A stretch of DNA of 64,000 nt from Pterois miles (taxonomy: Eukaryota; Chordata; Actinopteri; Perciformes; Scorpaenidae): contig CAMQGK010000604.1 of assembly GCA_947000775.1 (NCBI GenBank), positions 8,176,501 through 8,240,500 on the forward strand, given 5' to 3'. The position numbers were made by a program, and so were the translations under genes. Under the pieces are notes generated by a model. The model was not told the DNA's origin, did not search any database, and saw nothing but the letters and a program-made list of their open reading frames with translations. How positions within the stretch are numbered: position 1 is the first letter of the stretch; each line of letters starts with the position of its first letter. This document shows positions 38,181 through 50,898 of the stretch, in pieces.

Positions 38181-38483
38181 GTACAGTCCGTCTCGATTCT
38201 ATGTATCCATTGATGCTCTCACCAAAGCCACCAGACTCCATTGAAATAAACTGTAATTTTACGTTGCAGAACACAAGAGTTGCTAGTCTATTGTGACCTT
38301 GATTGGCACTTTTTTACGTTACTGTGTGGCTTTGGTTAGTTTGGATTTACCAATGTCACGCAATAACACAAACTAATCAAGGCAGCAAAGTAAAAAGTTC
38401 TGGGAAGTAAAATTACAGGTTTAAAGCAGTGAAATTTTTTTAAATATACCAGACATTTAAACTGATATTGCAGTCTGCAATCT

Positions 38484-38625
38484 GATACTGGTTAACACTG
38501 TCACCTGTGTGGATTTTGCATGTTCTCCCCATGTTAGTGTGGGTTTTCTCCGGGTTCTCCAGCTTCCTCCCACAGTCCAAAGACATGCAGGTTAATTGAT
38601 GACTCTAAATTGCCCTGAAATAGCC
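38484..38625 (+). mobile_element. RTE/Expander-like 3'-end fragment
   Basis: The text ttttgcatgttctccccatg, gtgggttttctccgggttct and ccacagtccaaagacatgca is the well-known fish repeat. The same text is inverted at 40635-40945. Assignment to RTE-type (Expander) LINE tails is from memory. Confidence 0.65.
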
Positions 38626-38800
38626 CTATTGGTTTGTGGACTGATCTTTTCAAACCTCAATTTTGGCATCTTGGATGTCGCCACCTTGGTTTTTGGCAGT
38701 TGCCATCTTGGTCTTTTGCAACCAGAAGTGTACAACCGAACGCAGAGTAAGACATTTTTAGAAAACCATACTGTTACAGTCAAGTTTCATGAACTGAAAA
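38625..38800 (-). mobile_element. Fragment of the element disrupted at 25600-26838
   Basis: The text ccctattggtttgtggactg, gccaccttggtttttggcag and gccatcttggtcttttgcaa is the inverse of 26690-26800 (aagatggtggcaaccaaaaa, gcaaccaaaaactaagatgg) with moderate divergence. It directly follows the RTE-like fragment. Confidence 0.6.
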
Positions 38801-40634
38801 CATACTATGGAAAGGTTGAGGTGATCATTCTGTCAAGTTTTTTTCAGAAATCGTCATATTTTAGGAGGTTGTTTTCAAAACCAGCTCAGGTTTAGAGTGT
38901 TTTTTAGGCTAACCCTCAGGTCTCATCTCATCGTCTACCGCTTTTCTGGGCTCGGGTCGTGGCCCTCAGGTCTTAATGCGATAAAATCAACAAATATATT
39001 AGGTAGATATGTCCTCCCTGGCCTTCTATACAGACTCGAGGCCTTCAACATTTTATTGTGTTACTTACAGTTAGTCATACGCTGTTCTTCAATAAGAGAC
39101 CTTGTACGATGTTATTTAGACAAGTTTCTGTGTGAATGCAGCTACACATGTATTAACAGGCAGCCTGATTTAATAATTATGCAGCTGTGTGTAACCCTCA
39201 GGACCCCGACACACACATAAGCAGCATGTAGTCAATCAGTGCTGTGTTGTATTATATCTATTATCAACTTTTTTAAAAAGGGGCCTCAGAAAGCAGAAGG
39301 ACAAGCTGTGTTTCAAAGCTTGTCTATACTTTCTTATCATATGATTATGCAGAAATTAAGTCCCCGCTTTATTTGATTTTTAAATGAAAGCTGGGTTAAC
39401 AAAAAAATGATTCTGTGATTGAGGTTACCTTCACTGATTCTTCTGCTGTGACAGATACTTTACCTGCCATTTGACCCAATTCACACTGTAATGTAAGCCC
39501 CAATTATTCCTCTGAGGGACACCAAAGGCAGTAATACAACAAATAACCGCTGTGCTGCTCGTCCTTGTATGTCTGTTTCTTTTTTTGTGTTTTTTTTTTT
39601 TTTTATGACAACGTTCTCCAGTGGGAAAGAGAACTGCCTCTATACTGTGTGAACTTACTGCCACCAACGTCCCAGAAAAGCGTTTCATGTTTGAGAAAGT
39701 TTATTAAAGGTTGGAGAGTGCAGGGTCGACTCTACAGTACAGCATCTGTCGAAGCCCTGCGCTGAGGCTCCAGCCAGGCAGGAAATCATTCTGCTTTTGT
39801 CACATTTACTGTTGTATTCTTTAAAAAAAACAACCTTGGACACCTGCTGCTGGATCAATAAAAGAGTTGTCCTAAAGTATCGACAGAAAGGCAGCTGCAT
39901 GCTGCCAATGAAAGGCTTCTCTGTAGAAGTCTGATAGCGCTGCAGCGCTCCTTATGATGGTCTGCTGAAGAGGAAACATAATCCTAAAGTCTCACTTTCC
40001 ACAGCTGGCCATGTGTGCTGCTTTGAAAATGAGCATTTTCAGTTAAATCATCTCTATTCAACTGCTACCACCACGAATAGCTTAAAAAACCCCTGAATAT
40101 TTTCTGCATTTGTTCACTATGACATTCTGTAAAAGCAGCAATCTGAGTTTTTCATGAGAAAAATCACAGCTCACCTTAGACGTATATTTCAGCACACAAA
40201 TAGCACACTGTAAATAACTTCAGTTAATTCTTTACCAAAATAAACCTTCAAATTGCTTAATTGCATTACTGAGGAAGTCATAATATTGATCCAAATGCGA
40301 CAAAACAGCTCTGGGAATCTAGCAAAATGCTAACATCAGCATGTTATCATGCTCACAGTGGCTAAGTTAAAGATGCTAAATACAGGATTGAGAGCATTTC
40401 TGTTGCCTCTCAACGTGGCAACCGACTCGCCGCTAACATTGTAAACAACGCCGAAAGCTATCAGCTTTAACCAATGTATGAATGTGATGAATGAATGAAT
40501 GAACGTATGCAGAACAGCAGCCACGAGCTACCCAGTGGGGCACAAACATGTATTAAAAGGTCCGCATGGCCAACCCGGCGACGTTAACAAGGAGTGACTT
40601 CATTCTCTGCTCAGATAGACATTACTCCTCTATA

Positions 40635-40945
40635 TCTCCATCCATCCATCTTCAACCGTTTATCCCGTTAGGAGTGGCGGGGGGGCTGGAGCCGATCCCA
40701 GCTGGCACTGGGTGGGTCATCCTGGACAGGTCGCCAGTCCATCGCAAGCTCACATTCACATCTACGGGCAATTTAGTGTCAAATAACCTAAACAGCATGT
40801 CTTTGGACTGTGGGAGGAAGCTGGAGTACCCGGAGAAAACCCACGCTAACACGGGGAGAACATGCAAACACAGAAGAGCCCCAAGCCGGATTCAAACCTC
40901 TTGCTGTGAGGTGAAAGTGCTAACCACTGCGCCACCCTGCAGCCC
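40635..40945 (-). mobile_element. RTE/Expander-like LINE 3' end
   Basis: Read on the minus strand it runs from a gtggcgcagtggttagcact start to gtgggttttctccgggtact and gactggcgacctgtccagga, and ends in a (GATG)n tail, whose complement ccatccatcc is at 40640. The tandem tail marks the 3' end of an RTE-type insertion. It has no coding content; the open frame 40566-40961 over it is an artefact. Confidence 0.75.
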
Positions 40946-41234
40946 TCCTCTGTATCTTTAGTAAATAGTGGTTTGCTGCTCTGTTTATGCTCTGAATATC
41001 ATGTTTAGTATATTTAACATTCAGAAGTCTTGTTTACTTTAGCATCGTAGCATGCTAACATTTGCTAAATAGCAATTAAGTATAAGTATTTGGTCATAAA
41101 CCTGACTGATTATGAAAGGTTTTGAGCAGGACATGAATGTCTGAACTTAATTTCATGGCAGTCCATCCAACAGTTGTTGAGATGTTTCACCCAAGGCCTC
41201 AAATGTGAACCTTGTTGTTGTTGTTGTAGATCAT

Positions 41235-41650
41235 AGGTGTAAAAATCTATTTCATCCCACGCCACATCAGCATTGTGGTTGTCCACAAAGGGCCGGTCGA
41301 AATTGTAAGACTATATAAATATATCTACTCTAGTAAAGAAGACAAACCGGCTTGTCTCCATTTGGCACAAACATATATTTGCTTTCCCATCTCTCATTGA
41401 ATTTCCCTCCCTCTGCATCAGTTTTTCTTTTCTTGGACATTTTGGTACTATTTATATTTATTTTACAATCCCATCACCCGCTGCAGGAAACCAGTGATAT
41501 TGAGAGGCTTCAGTGCACATGTAACAAAATCGAGATGCACCTCTGTAAAGCGGCATAGAATTGTATAATAAGCACAATATATTCTTTACAAGCCCTTGTG
41601 GGCCACATAAGATTTGGCCCACGGGCCTTGAGTTTGACACATGTCCTAGA
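41235..41650. mobile_element. Decayed hAT-like MITE (GGCCCG / TTTGACAC end)
   Basis: The right side reads gtgggccacataagatttgg and cccacgggccttgagtttga, and the left side contains caaagggccggtcg. This corresponds to a common fish non-autonomous family ending in TGTCAAACTC. Termini and the left boundary are uncertain. Confidence 0.45.
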
Positions 41651-42386
41651 GGAAAAGTCAGTGGACAGCCTAAGTCTTTAGGTTGCATCATCTGGGCAGC
41701 AGTAATGTCTACACAAAGACTTTGACCAATCTGTCCAATAGTTGAGATATTTCAGTCTGGATCAGAGTGGCTTCCGCACAGCTGGAGTGGTTAAAAACGT
41801 ACTTGGAAATCAAGCAAAAGTTTGTTTTAGTTTACATCTTGTGGCACTTTTTTGTCAGCAGATCATTTTGAATCAAGGAGCGGCCAAAGCACAGCCGTGT
41901 GGAGCCGATCACAAACAGTGATTACCCCACCAACAGCTCGAGTGGACAGTCTGTGCTGGACCACCAGCTTGGTCCAAAGTGAAATATCCCAACAGCTGCT
42001 GGATGGATGGCCATGACATTTTGTTCAGGATTCATGGTCCTCAGTGGATGAGTCCTGATGACTTTGGTGGTTCCCCCACTTTTCCTCCAGCACCATCAGC
42101 AGGTTCCCACTCCCTCCTGATCACATTAACAAGCCCTCCATGGCCCTCTTATATTTCTGAACTTATTACTCAATACTCTGCACCAAGGTTACTCAGATCT
42201 TCTGACCAACTGCTCTTAAATAACCTACAGTCCAGACTAAATAAAGGATGACCATGTTGTTTCTGTTTTAGCTCCAAAGTGCCTCCCCCTCAGTGATAGG
42301 TCAGCTGAGTCTGTAAAAACCCCAGTTATATAGACTGGCGTTTTTAAGGTTTGTTGCTTGCTAATACTGTTGGTTTTATTTGTCCT

Positions 42387-42719
42387 TTAAAGGCACAGTG
42401 TGTAGGATTTGCATCTCGTGGTTCGCCTCTACTCACTCTTCCCTTTCCAACACACTAACACTAACACTGTTTGCCTCACTCAGAGATTCATCCTCACCAT
42501 AATAACACTACATTAGCAGCAACAGAAGTCAGACGGCCGCCGGCGGTACCTCAGTTTTATGCAGTTTCATTCCGTGAAGAGGACCCACTCCCCGTGTAGA
42601 TATGACGGACTCATTTTAAGCTAATGAAAACACAAGAACTCGTAGTTTCAGGTGATTATACACTGAAAATAATTTCCATCTCTGCTAATAGATCAAAATG
42701 TTACACACTGTTCCTTTAA
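42387..42719 (-). mobile_element. MITE family 2, inverted full-ended copy
   Basis: Both termini are readable (ttaaaggcacagtgtgtagg and ttacacactgttcctttaa). The interior has gaagaggacccactccccgt and tctgctaatagatcaaaatg in inverse orientation to 27992-28683. At 333 bp it is half the length of that copy, reflecting an internal deletion. Confidence 0.82.
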
Positions 42720-43109
42720 TTCAGTTGTGTTTGTTATATTGCTTTTATTATTGAGTATATATTTAGTAAAATGTTGCCGTGAATTTCAATGCAGACATTC
42801 GTGATCTTTGTAAACTCAGCTGATCCACTGACTACTGTCCTCCCTCTTCTTCCCAGCAAGGAAACACTGTCTGACACAAAGAAGTAACTCTGTACCAAAC
42901 AGACTGTGACTTTGGAAGATACCAACTCAGACTGCCGAATCGTCATATTACCTTACATTATATCACGGAGTGCAGATGTTGACCCCTGTCTCCTACACTG
43001 GAGTAGCATTAAGTGTTGGTTTCTGTACCTGCAGTATGAACTGTTACAGCGACTTCTCTCCATGTGAACATGCTGCAGCAATCGAAGGGAGAGACTGAGC
43101 AGGGCCTGA

Positions 43110-44330
43110 TTAAAGCGATAGTTCTGGTGTTTTGAAAAGGGGTTGTATGAGGTAGTAGGTGTATTACTTACAGTACATGACGGTCATCAAGAAACGGCAA
43201 AGGAGAAAAGCAGTACAGTGCCGTGGACTGGGGCGGCAGAAAAATGGATTTTAGCCACTTAAAAGATGGGCTCACCTGAAAAACTATCAATATCCATTTA
43301 ATTGTACACTGCATTCAGAATATTTTTCACCCAGCAAACTGAACTGTAAATGTATCTATACTGTTTTTGTTATCTGAGCCTGCTGGCTTTGGAGAGAGCA
43401 TAGATTAGTTTCACTTTGAGTTCAGTCAGAAAGAATAAGGAAAGGGCTGTCAAACAGCGAGATAAAATGGAGAAAATATTCTACATATAGCATACACTTA
43501 AATGGATATCAATATGATAAAAAAAATCTTTCTTTTAGGTGACTAAAGTATGTTTACTGTCTGTCCACAGCACTGTAGTGCTTTGCGCCGGTGTTGGTAC
43601 TCCTGTCTGTTTCTCTAAACTGGGTGAACACCGACCATACTTACTCCGGTTTTTCATCACCCTCTCCCAGTTTCCTCCAGATTTATGACAAATGTTCACA
43701 CCTTTGTTCCTTTTCGTTATCTCAACCAGTTTCTGGTGCTGTACAGTGTGTATAAGCCCTACTGTTTCCACCTGTATGACATGAGAGTTACACCGAATGT
43801 TTGTTTCCTGGTAGAAGAACATCACAGCAGGTAGCAGGCTTTGTTTGACGCAGCGAAAAGCCCTCGTGGAGCAAACAACTACAAATAATGAGTTTCAGAG
43901 AGCAGTGGTGCTGTTGTCACGTTGTGTCTGAATTACCTTCAGTGAGTGATGGAGAGCACTACGAGAAAGCAGGGACAAAAACTGGATGAATAAAAAAGAA
44001 TATTAATTTATGTCAGATTCAGACAAATTCATGCCAGATAGGCAAATTAGTAAGTTTTCTTCCCTGAGAATTAAAAGTGGGCCTATTTAACATAAAAATG
44101 CAGTTGCAGTGTGCTTATTGTTTTTGATATTTTCATTCTTTAACAGCCACCAGAGTGCAGGAAACAAATCTCTGAAACTCATTTTCCTGGGGGAGGACCC
44201 CAAAACCGCCCACTGTGGTTTGGAAATCCTCCCTGTTTTTGAGGTCTCAAGGTTGCCAACCTTTATCTGCTGACAGTAATATGGACACCTCATACAAGCC
44301 CACTTCAAAATACCTGAACTATCCCTTTAA
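43110..44330. mobile_element. Foldback element with long inverted arms
   Basis: The left terminus ttaaagcgatagttctggtg and the right terminus (tgaactatccctttaa when read on the + strand) are inverted repeats that continue inward. The left arm 43110-43338 is homologous to the inverse of 43468-43640 and 44240-44330. About 600 bp of unrelated sequence split the right arm. Single-arm relative at 37934. No transposase or domain is visible. Confidence 0.75.
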
Positions 44331-44739
44331 TGGCTCTTATCAGTTCAGGTGTGTCCTCAGGTTGAGTCCTGCCCCTCTAGGACTGAGCAGCAAGGGGGAT
44401 TTTCCACACCACGGAGCCTGTACAGTACATGTGGATAAGTGTTTTTTGAAGTTTGTACATTCAGTATCTTTTTTTTAAACCACAAAAATGATGTATTTTG
44501 TTTTTCTTGCTGTATCAAAAAGTTGAAGATCTGTATACCTGACAGAGGGCAAAAGGCTCACTTGGACCACAGTTCCCACATAATGAATCAGTGGGTGCAG
44601 GTTTGGGTGGGACATACAGTATTTGTTAAATCCTCGCTCCCTTGAGTAAGTTTCTCACTCAGCTCCTGTATTACTTCTTGAAGCTGACATGATAACTGGA
44701 CGGATCAGATGGAGTGAACTAACCTGCTGGGAGCAGTGA

Positions 44740-45350
44740 TGGTGATGATGATCAGTCCGTGTTGTGACAGCTCAAATGATTTCTGATGCATGTAAATGGC
44801 GCCATCAGATGATCTATGGCTGCGCTCCATGTGACCTATAGTGATAATATGTCTGGAATGAAAACGTGGCTGCTCCATGATCTCATCTGGCGGGCCTCTC
44901 TCCGCGATATTGACCGCGCTTTGTTTGGAGATGCGTCTTCATTTCTGGCAGTCCGGGACCTCCATATTCCCAAAGTCCCACCGAGCTGCGTCTCTGCTTT
45001 GTATCCGCCGATAACCTTTTTTTTTTTTTTTTCCAGCGCAGTAGGACTTGATTAGCACGTGAGGCGGGACAATGCGTAGCCGCCCTCCCGGTACACAGCC
45101 ATTACGCACATCCCTTTATCAATGTCCTGTAATTAAAATGTCACCGTTTAATTTTCGAGCCATCGCTTTCCTCTCGGCGGAATCCTTCCTCCAATAAAAA
45201 GTGCAATCGAAATGCTCTTTTCACTGGAAACAAAAAGGGATACGGAGAAAGCGTTTAGCAGCGAGGGATCAATAGGCCCTTTAGTCCGAGAGGAGGATTG
45301 ATTGGTCTCTAAAATGGGATTTATAGGGGTCATGGTTTTATAGGGTGCTG
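44740..45350. promoter_or_regulatory. Candidate conserved non-coding block upstream of skor1
   Basis: About 600 bp of unique sequence rich in developmental-type motifs: CGTTTAATTTTCGAG, GGACTTGATTAGCACG, GTAATTAAAATGTC, CCTCCAATAAAAAG and GATTGATTGG. It is GC-richer than the surroundings and free of repeats except a T run at 45018-45032. The style is that of vertebrate enhancers; homology to other species was not tested. Confidence 0.35.
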
Positions 45351-45742
45351 ATACAACTGTTAATTATAAAACATTTGGCCTCAATTGCTGCTGTTATTAT
45401 ACCTGTCCTGATTGAGGCCGACTTGATTTATCATTTTACATCATATGAAAAAAAATGCAAGTGTTGGGAAAATAAATACAACACGTCCTGCAGAAAAATG
45501 TGGTCATGCTTCAGCTGCAGCACTTTCAATAGAGGACTTATTTACCCCCTTTTTTTAAACACATTTTTTTCCTGCAGTCATCTTTATAGTTTGACAAAAG
45601 CTCATAGACACATTTTCTTATTATTTATAATGTCACGATATTTTCACTACACAGTCATCACGGCCAAATAATTCATGATAACTATATTATCGCGATATCC
45701 CTGGAAAATTTTAGAAAAAAAATCAGTTTTGTCTGTCTATCT

Positions 45743-45743
45743 T

Positions 45744-45778
<35 letters not shown>

Positions 45779-45782
45779 TTTT
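45743..45782. repeat. (TTTA)n microsatellite
   Basis: About ten TTTA units. Confidence 0.96.
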
Positions 45783-46489
45783 TTGCAAATTAATAATTAA
45801 TTACACTCATACGGAGAATTTGATCTCAATGGGACTTCCTGGTAAAATAAACGTAGGGTGTAGTGTAAAGAGACATCTTGTATCTAAAACTGTGATAAAG
45901 CAGCACTGGATTATTAAAGAATGTTATCATTACATGATATCAATATTTCATTTTTAAATATTACAGTTATCATTAGTACTGCGTATATGGGGAAGGAAGT
46001 GATGTGACACTCTTAGATAAGAGGATTGAACTTGATCTGAGTGGCTGAGAAGACAATCAGTCAATAAATAAATCAGCATATGAAGAGAAAGCAGTTCTGT
46101 CACATATAAACTACATCGCTGTCATGTCTTGACTTTAATAATTATGATTCAGCAAATTATTGGAGGAATAGGTAAAACAAGAAATGTGTATTTGTATACA
46201 ACAATAAAAACATTGTAAAAAAAAAATACATAAAGCATTTTTTTAATGTGAAACAAAATTTGTTAAAATACCAGTAGAGCAAAAATAGCCAATAATTTAT
46301 CCAAAAAATAAAAAACTGACTGTGAAAACTTCTCACCTGTGATGTTTTGTGGACTGGGTTTGCCATATTTGTCATTAACTTTTATAGACTAAATACTGTT
46401 TCTGGATATTTATTCAGACAGTCTGCAGTCTTTGTGGCAAAACTGAATAAAGCTACACCTTTTTACTGCAAACCAAACGCTTATTTGAA

Positions 46490-46960
46490 TGTTATTTCCA
46501 GTAGAATAAAATAAACCGTCCAGTGCTGCGTTAAATAATCCATCAGGTCCGGGTTCACCTGGTGAGTTGGGACTCCTAATGACTCCAACCTGAAGCGCAT
46601 TAATGTTTCAGGTTAAAGGTTTGTTCAAACAATTGGACGCATATCAATGAGGCCCGGGTCATTTGTATCCAACAGTAATAATAAAGAGCTGCGCGCCTAA
46701 AATTACCGCTGAAATGTCTAATTAAAACCTCCTCGCTGCTGATCCAGCCACGTCAGCTCACGTTTCCCCCGGAATAAGCAGCGACAAAGGCTGCATTCAA
46801 GTCGGCGGTCTAAATAATTAAAAAGAGAGGAATAATTACAGTATAAAATTGTAATTATTGGCGGGGCTGCAGGGGAAGCCTCTCCATGGTGAAAGAGGAG
46901 AGGATGCGCTTAGGATCAGGTTCAGCATCAATAATACAGGGAGGTAAAACTGGCGAGCTC
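46490..46960. promoter_or_regulatory. Candidate conserved non-coding block beside the minisatellite
   Basis: Unique text including GCGCGCCTAAAATTACCGC, GTCTAATTAAAACC, CCACGTCAGCTCACG, GTCTAAATAATTAAAAAG and a perfect 10-bp inverted repeat of AATAATTACA (46831-46840/46850-46859). The density of TAATT cores and GC-rich words suggests an enhancer. It ends where the minisatellite begins. Inference only. Confidence 0.35.
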
Positions 46961-46966
46961 AGGCTG

Positions 46967-49900
46967 CACACATGTAGGCTCATGATGCTTCATACTGACT
47001 TCATAACACACACACACACACGTTATAAACACACACATGTAGGCTCATGATGCTTCATACTAACTTCATAACACACACGTTATAAACACACACATGTAGG
47101 CTCATGATGCTTCATACTGACTTCATAACACACACACACGTTATAAACACACACATGTAGGCTCATGATGCTTCATACTAACTTCATAACACACACACAC
47201 ACGTTATAAACACACACATGTAGGCTCATGATGCTTCATACTAACTTCATAACACACACACACGTTATAAACACACACATGTAGGCTCATGATGCTTCAT
47301 ACTAACTTCATAACACACACTCACTTTATACACACACACGTAGGCTCATGATGCTTCATACTGACCTCATAACACACACACACACACACACACACACGTT
47401 ATAAACACACACATGTAGGCTCATGATGCTTCATACTAACTTCATAACACACACTCACTTTATACACACACACACACATGTAGGCTCATGATGCTTCATA
47501 CTGACTTCATAACACACACACACACACACACGTTATAAACACACACATGTAGGCTCATGATGCTTCATACTGACTTCATAACACACACACACACACGTTA
47601 TAAACACACACATGTAGGCTCATGATGCTTCATACTGACTTCATAACACACACTCACTTTATACACACACATGTAGGCTCATGATGCTTCATACTGACTT
47701 CATAACACACTCACTTTATACACACACACACGTAGGCTTATGATGCTTCATACTAACTTCATAACACACACTCACTTTATACACACACACATGCAGGCTC
47801 ATGATGCTTCATACTAACTTCATAACACACACACTTTATACACACACATGTAGGCTCATGATGCTTCATACTAACTTTATACACCCACACACACACACAC
47901 ACACACAGGCTCATGATGCTTCATACTAACTTCATAACACACACTCACTTTTTACACACATGTAGGCTCATGATGCTTCATACTAACTTCATAACACACA
48001 CTCACTTTATACGCACACACATGTAGGCTCATGATGCTTCATACTAACTTCATAAGACACACTCACTTTATACATACACACATGTAGGCTCATGATGCTT
48101 CACATTAACTTCATAACACACACTCACTTTATACACACATGTAGGCTCATGATGCTTCATACTAACTTCATGACACACACTCACTTTAGACACATACACA
48201 CATAGGCTCATGATGCTTCACATTAACTTCATAAGACACACTCACTTTATACACACACACACACACACACACACGTAGGCTCATGATGCTTCATACTAAC
48301 TTCATAACACACACTCACTTTATACACACACGTAGGCTCATGATGCTTCATACTAACTTCATAACACACACTCACTTTATACGCACACACATGTAGGCTC
48401 ATGATGCTTCATACTAACTTCATAACACACACTCACTTTATACACACACACATGTAGGCTCATGATGCTTCACATTAACTTCATAACACACACTCACTTT
48501 ATACACACATGTAGGCTCATGATGCTTCATACTAACTTCATGACACACACTCACTTTATACACATACACACATAGGCTCATGATGCTTCACATTAACTTC
48601 ATAACACACACTCACTTTATACACACACACACATAGGTTCATGATGCTTCATACTGACTTCGTAACACACACTCACTTTATACACACACACATGTAGGCT
48701 CACGATGCTTCATACTGACTTCATAACACACACTCACTTTATACACACACACATAGGCTCATGATGCTTCATACTGACTTCGTAACACACACTCACTTTA
48801 TACACACACACGTAGGCTCATGATGCTTCACATTAACTTCATAACACACACTCACTTTATACACACACACACATAGGCTCATGATGCTTCATACTGACTT
48901 CGTAACACACACTCACTTTATACACACACATGTAGGCTCATGATGCTTCATACTGACTTCATAACACACACTCACTTTATACACACACATGTAGGTTCAT
49001 GATGCTTCACATTAACTTCATAACACACACTCATTTTATACACACGCGTAGGCTCATGATGCTTCATACTAACTTCATAACACACACTCACTTTATACAC
49101 ACACATGTAGGCTTATGATGCTTCATACTAACCTTATAACACACACTCACTTTATAGATTCACACATGTAGGCTCATGATGCTTCATACTGACTTCGTAA
49201 CACACACTCACTTTATACACACACACATGTAGGCTCATGATGCTTCATACTGACTTCATAACACACACTCACTTTATACACACACACGTAGGCTCATGAT
49301 GCTTCATACTGACTTCATAACATACACTCACTTTATACACACACATGTAGGCTCATGATGCTTCACATTAACTTCATAACACACACTCACTTTATACACA
49401 CACATGTAGGTTCATGATGTTTCACATTAACTTCATAACACACACTCACTTTATACACACACGTAGGCTCATGATGCTTCATACTAACTTCATAACACAC
49501 ACTCACTTTATACACACACGTAGGCTTATGATGCTTCATACTAACTTCATAACACATACTCACTTTATAGACGCACACATGTAGGCTCATGATGCTTCAT
49601 ACTAACTTTAAAACACACACTCACTTTATAGACGCACACACATGTAGGCTCATGATGCTTCATAGTAACTTAATAACACACACTCACTTTATAGACGCGC
49701 ACATATGTAGGCTCATGATGCTTCAGACTAACATTATAACACACACTCACTTTATAGACGCACACACGTAGGCTCATGATGCTTCATACTAACCTTATAA
49801 CACACACTCACTTTATAGACGCACATGTAGGCTCATGATGCTTCATACTAACTTCATAACACTCACAAACTTTATAGACGCACATGTAGGCTCATGATAC

Positions 49901-50898
49901 TTCACACTAACTTCATAACACACACTCACTTTATACACACACACACATGTAGGCTCATGATGCTTCATACTAACTTCATAACACACACTCACTTTATACA
50001 CACACATGTAGGCTCATGATGCTTCATACTGACTTCATAACACACACTCACTTTATACACACATGTAGGCTCATGATGCTTCATACTAACTTCATAACAC
50101 ACACTCACTTTATATACACACACACACGTAGGCTCATGATGCTTCACATTAACTTCATAACACACACACACTTTATAGACGCACATGTAGGCTCATGATG
50201 CTTCACACTAACTTCATAACACACACTCACTTTATACACGCACACACACACACGTAGGCTCATGATGCTTCATACTAACTTCATAACACACACTCACTTT
50301 ATACACACACATGTAGGCTCATGATGCTTCACATTAACTTCATAACACACACTCACTTTATACACACACATATAGGTTCATGATGCTTCATACTAACTTC
50401 ATAACACACACTCACTTTATACACACACATGTAGGCTCATGATGCTTCACATTAACTTCATAACACACACTCACTTTATACACACACATATAGGTTCATG
50501 ATGCTTTACCTTAACTTCATAACACACACTCACTTTATACACACACGTAGGCTCATGATGCTTCATACTAACTTCATAACACACACTCACTTTATACACA
50601 CATGTAGGCTCATGATGCTTCATACTGACTTCATAACACACACTCACTTTATACACACATGTAGGCTCATGATGCTTCATACTGACTTCATAACACACAC
50701 TCACTTTATACACACACACATGTAGGCTCATGATGCTTCATACTGTCTTCATAACACACACTCACTTTATAGACGCACACATGTAGGCTCATGATGCTTC
50801 ATACTAACTTTATAACACACACTCACTTTATACACACACACACATGTAGGCTCATGATGCTTCATACTAACTTAATAACACACACACACACACTCACA
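46967..50898. repeat. Large minisatellite, ~65 units of ~60 bp
   Basis: Counting the core (T/C)ATGATGCTTCA gives about 65 copies over 3.93 kb. A typical unit reads GTAGGCTCATGATGCTTCAT, ACTAACTTCATAACACACAC, TCACTTTATACACACACAT. Type A units (ACACACGTTATAAACACAC) dominate the first ten. Type B (CACTCACTTTATACAC) forms the rest. Type C (TTATAGACGCAC) clusters at 49560-49880 with strays near 50175 and 50770. CA-run length varies between units, giving unit sizes of roughly 50-75 bp. Open frames on both strands are by-products of 57-bp (19-codon) units. Confidence 0.97.

Noticed and set aside
40900..40945. tRNA-like B-box text on the minus strand (GGTTTGAATCC type)
   Set aside because: There is no cloverleaf or A box at the right spacing. 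The motif belongs to the LINE tail.
40566..40961. 131-codon open frame near 40.6 kb
   Set aside because: It lies across the RTE/Expander-like repeat; similar spurious frames occur in every copy of that repeat.
46967..50898. Possible CRISPR-like array of repeats
   Set aside because: Units are contiguous, with no unique spacers of constant size, and the context is a vertebrate genome. It is an ordinary minisatellite.
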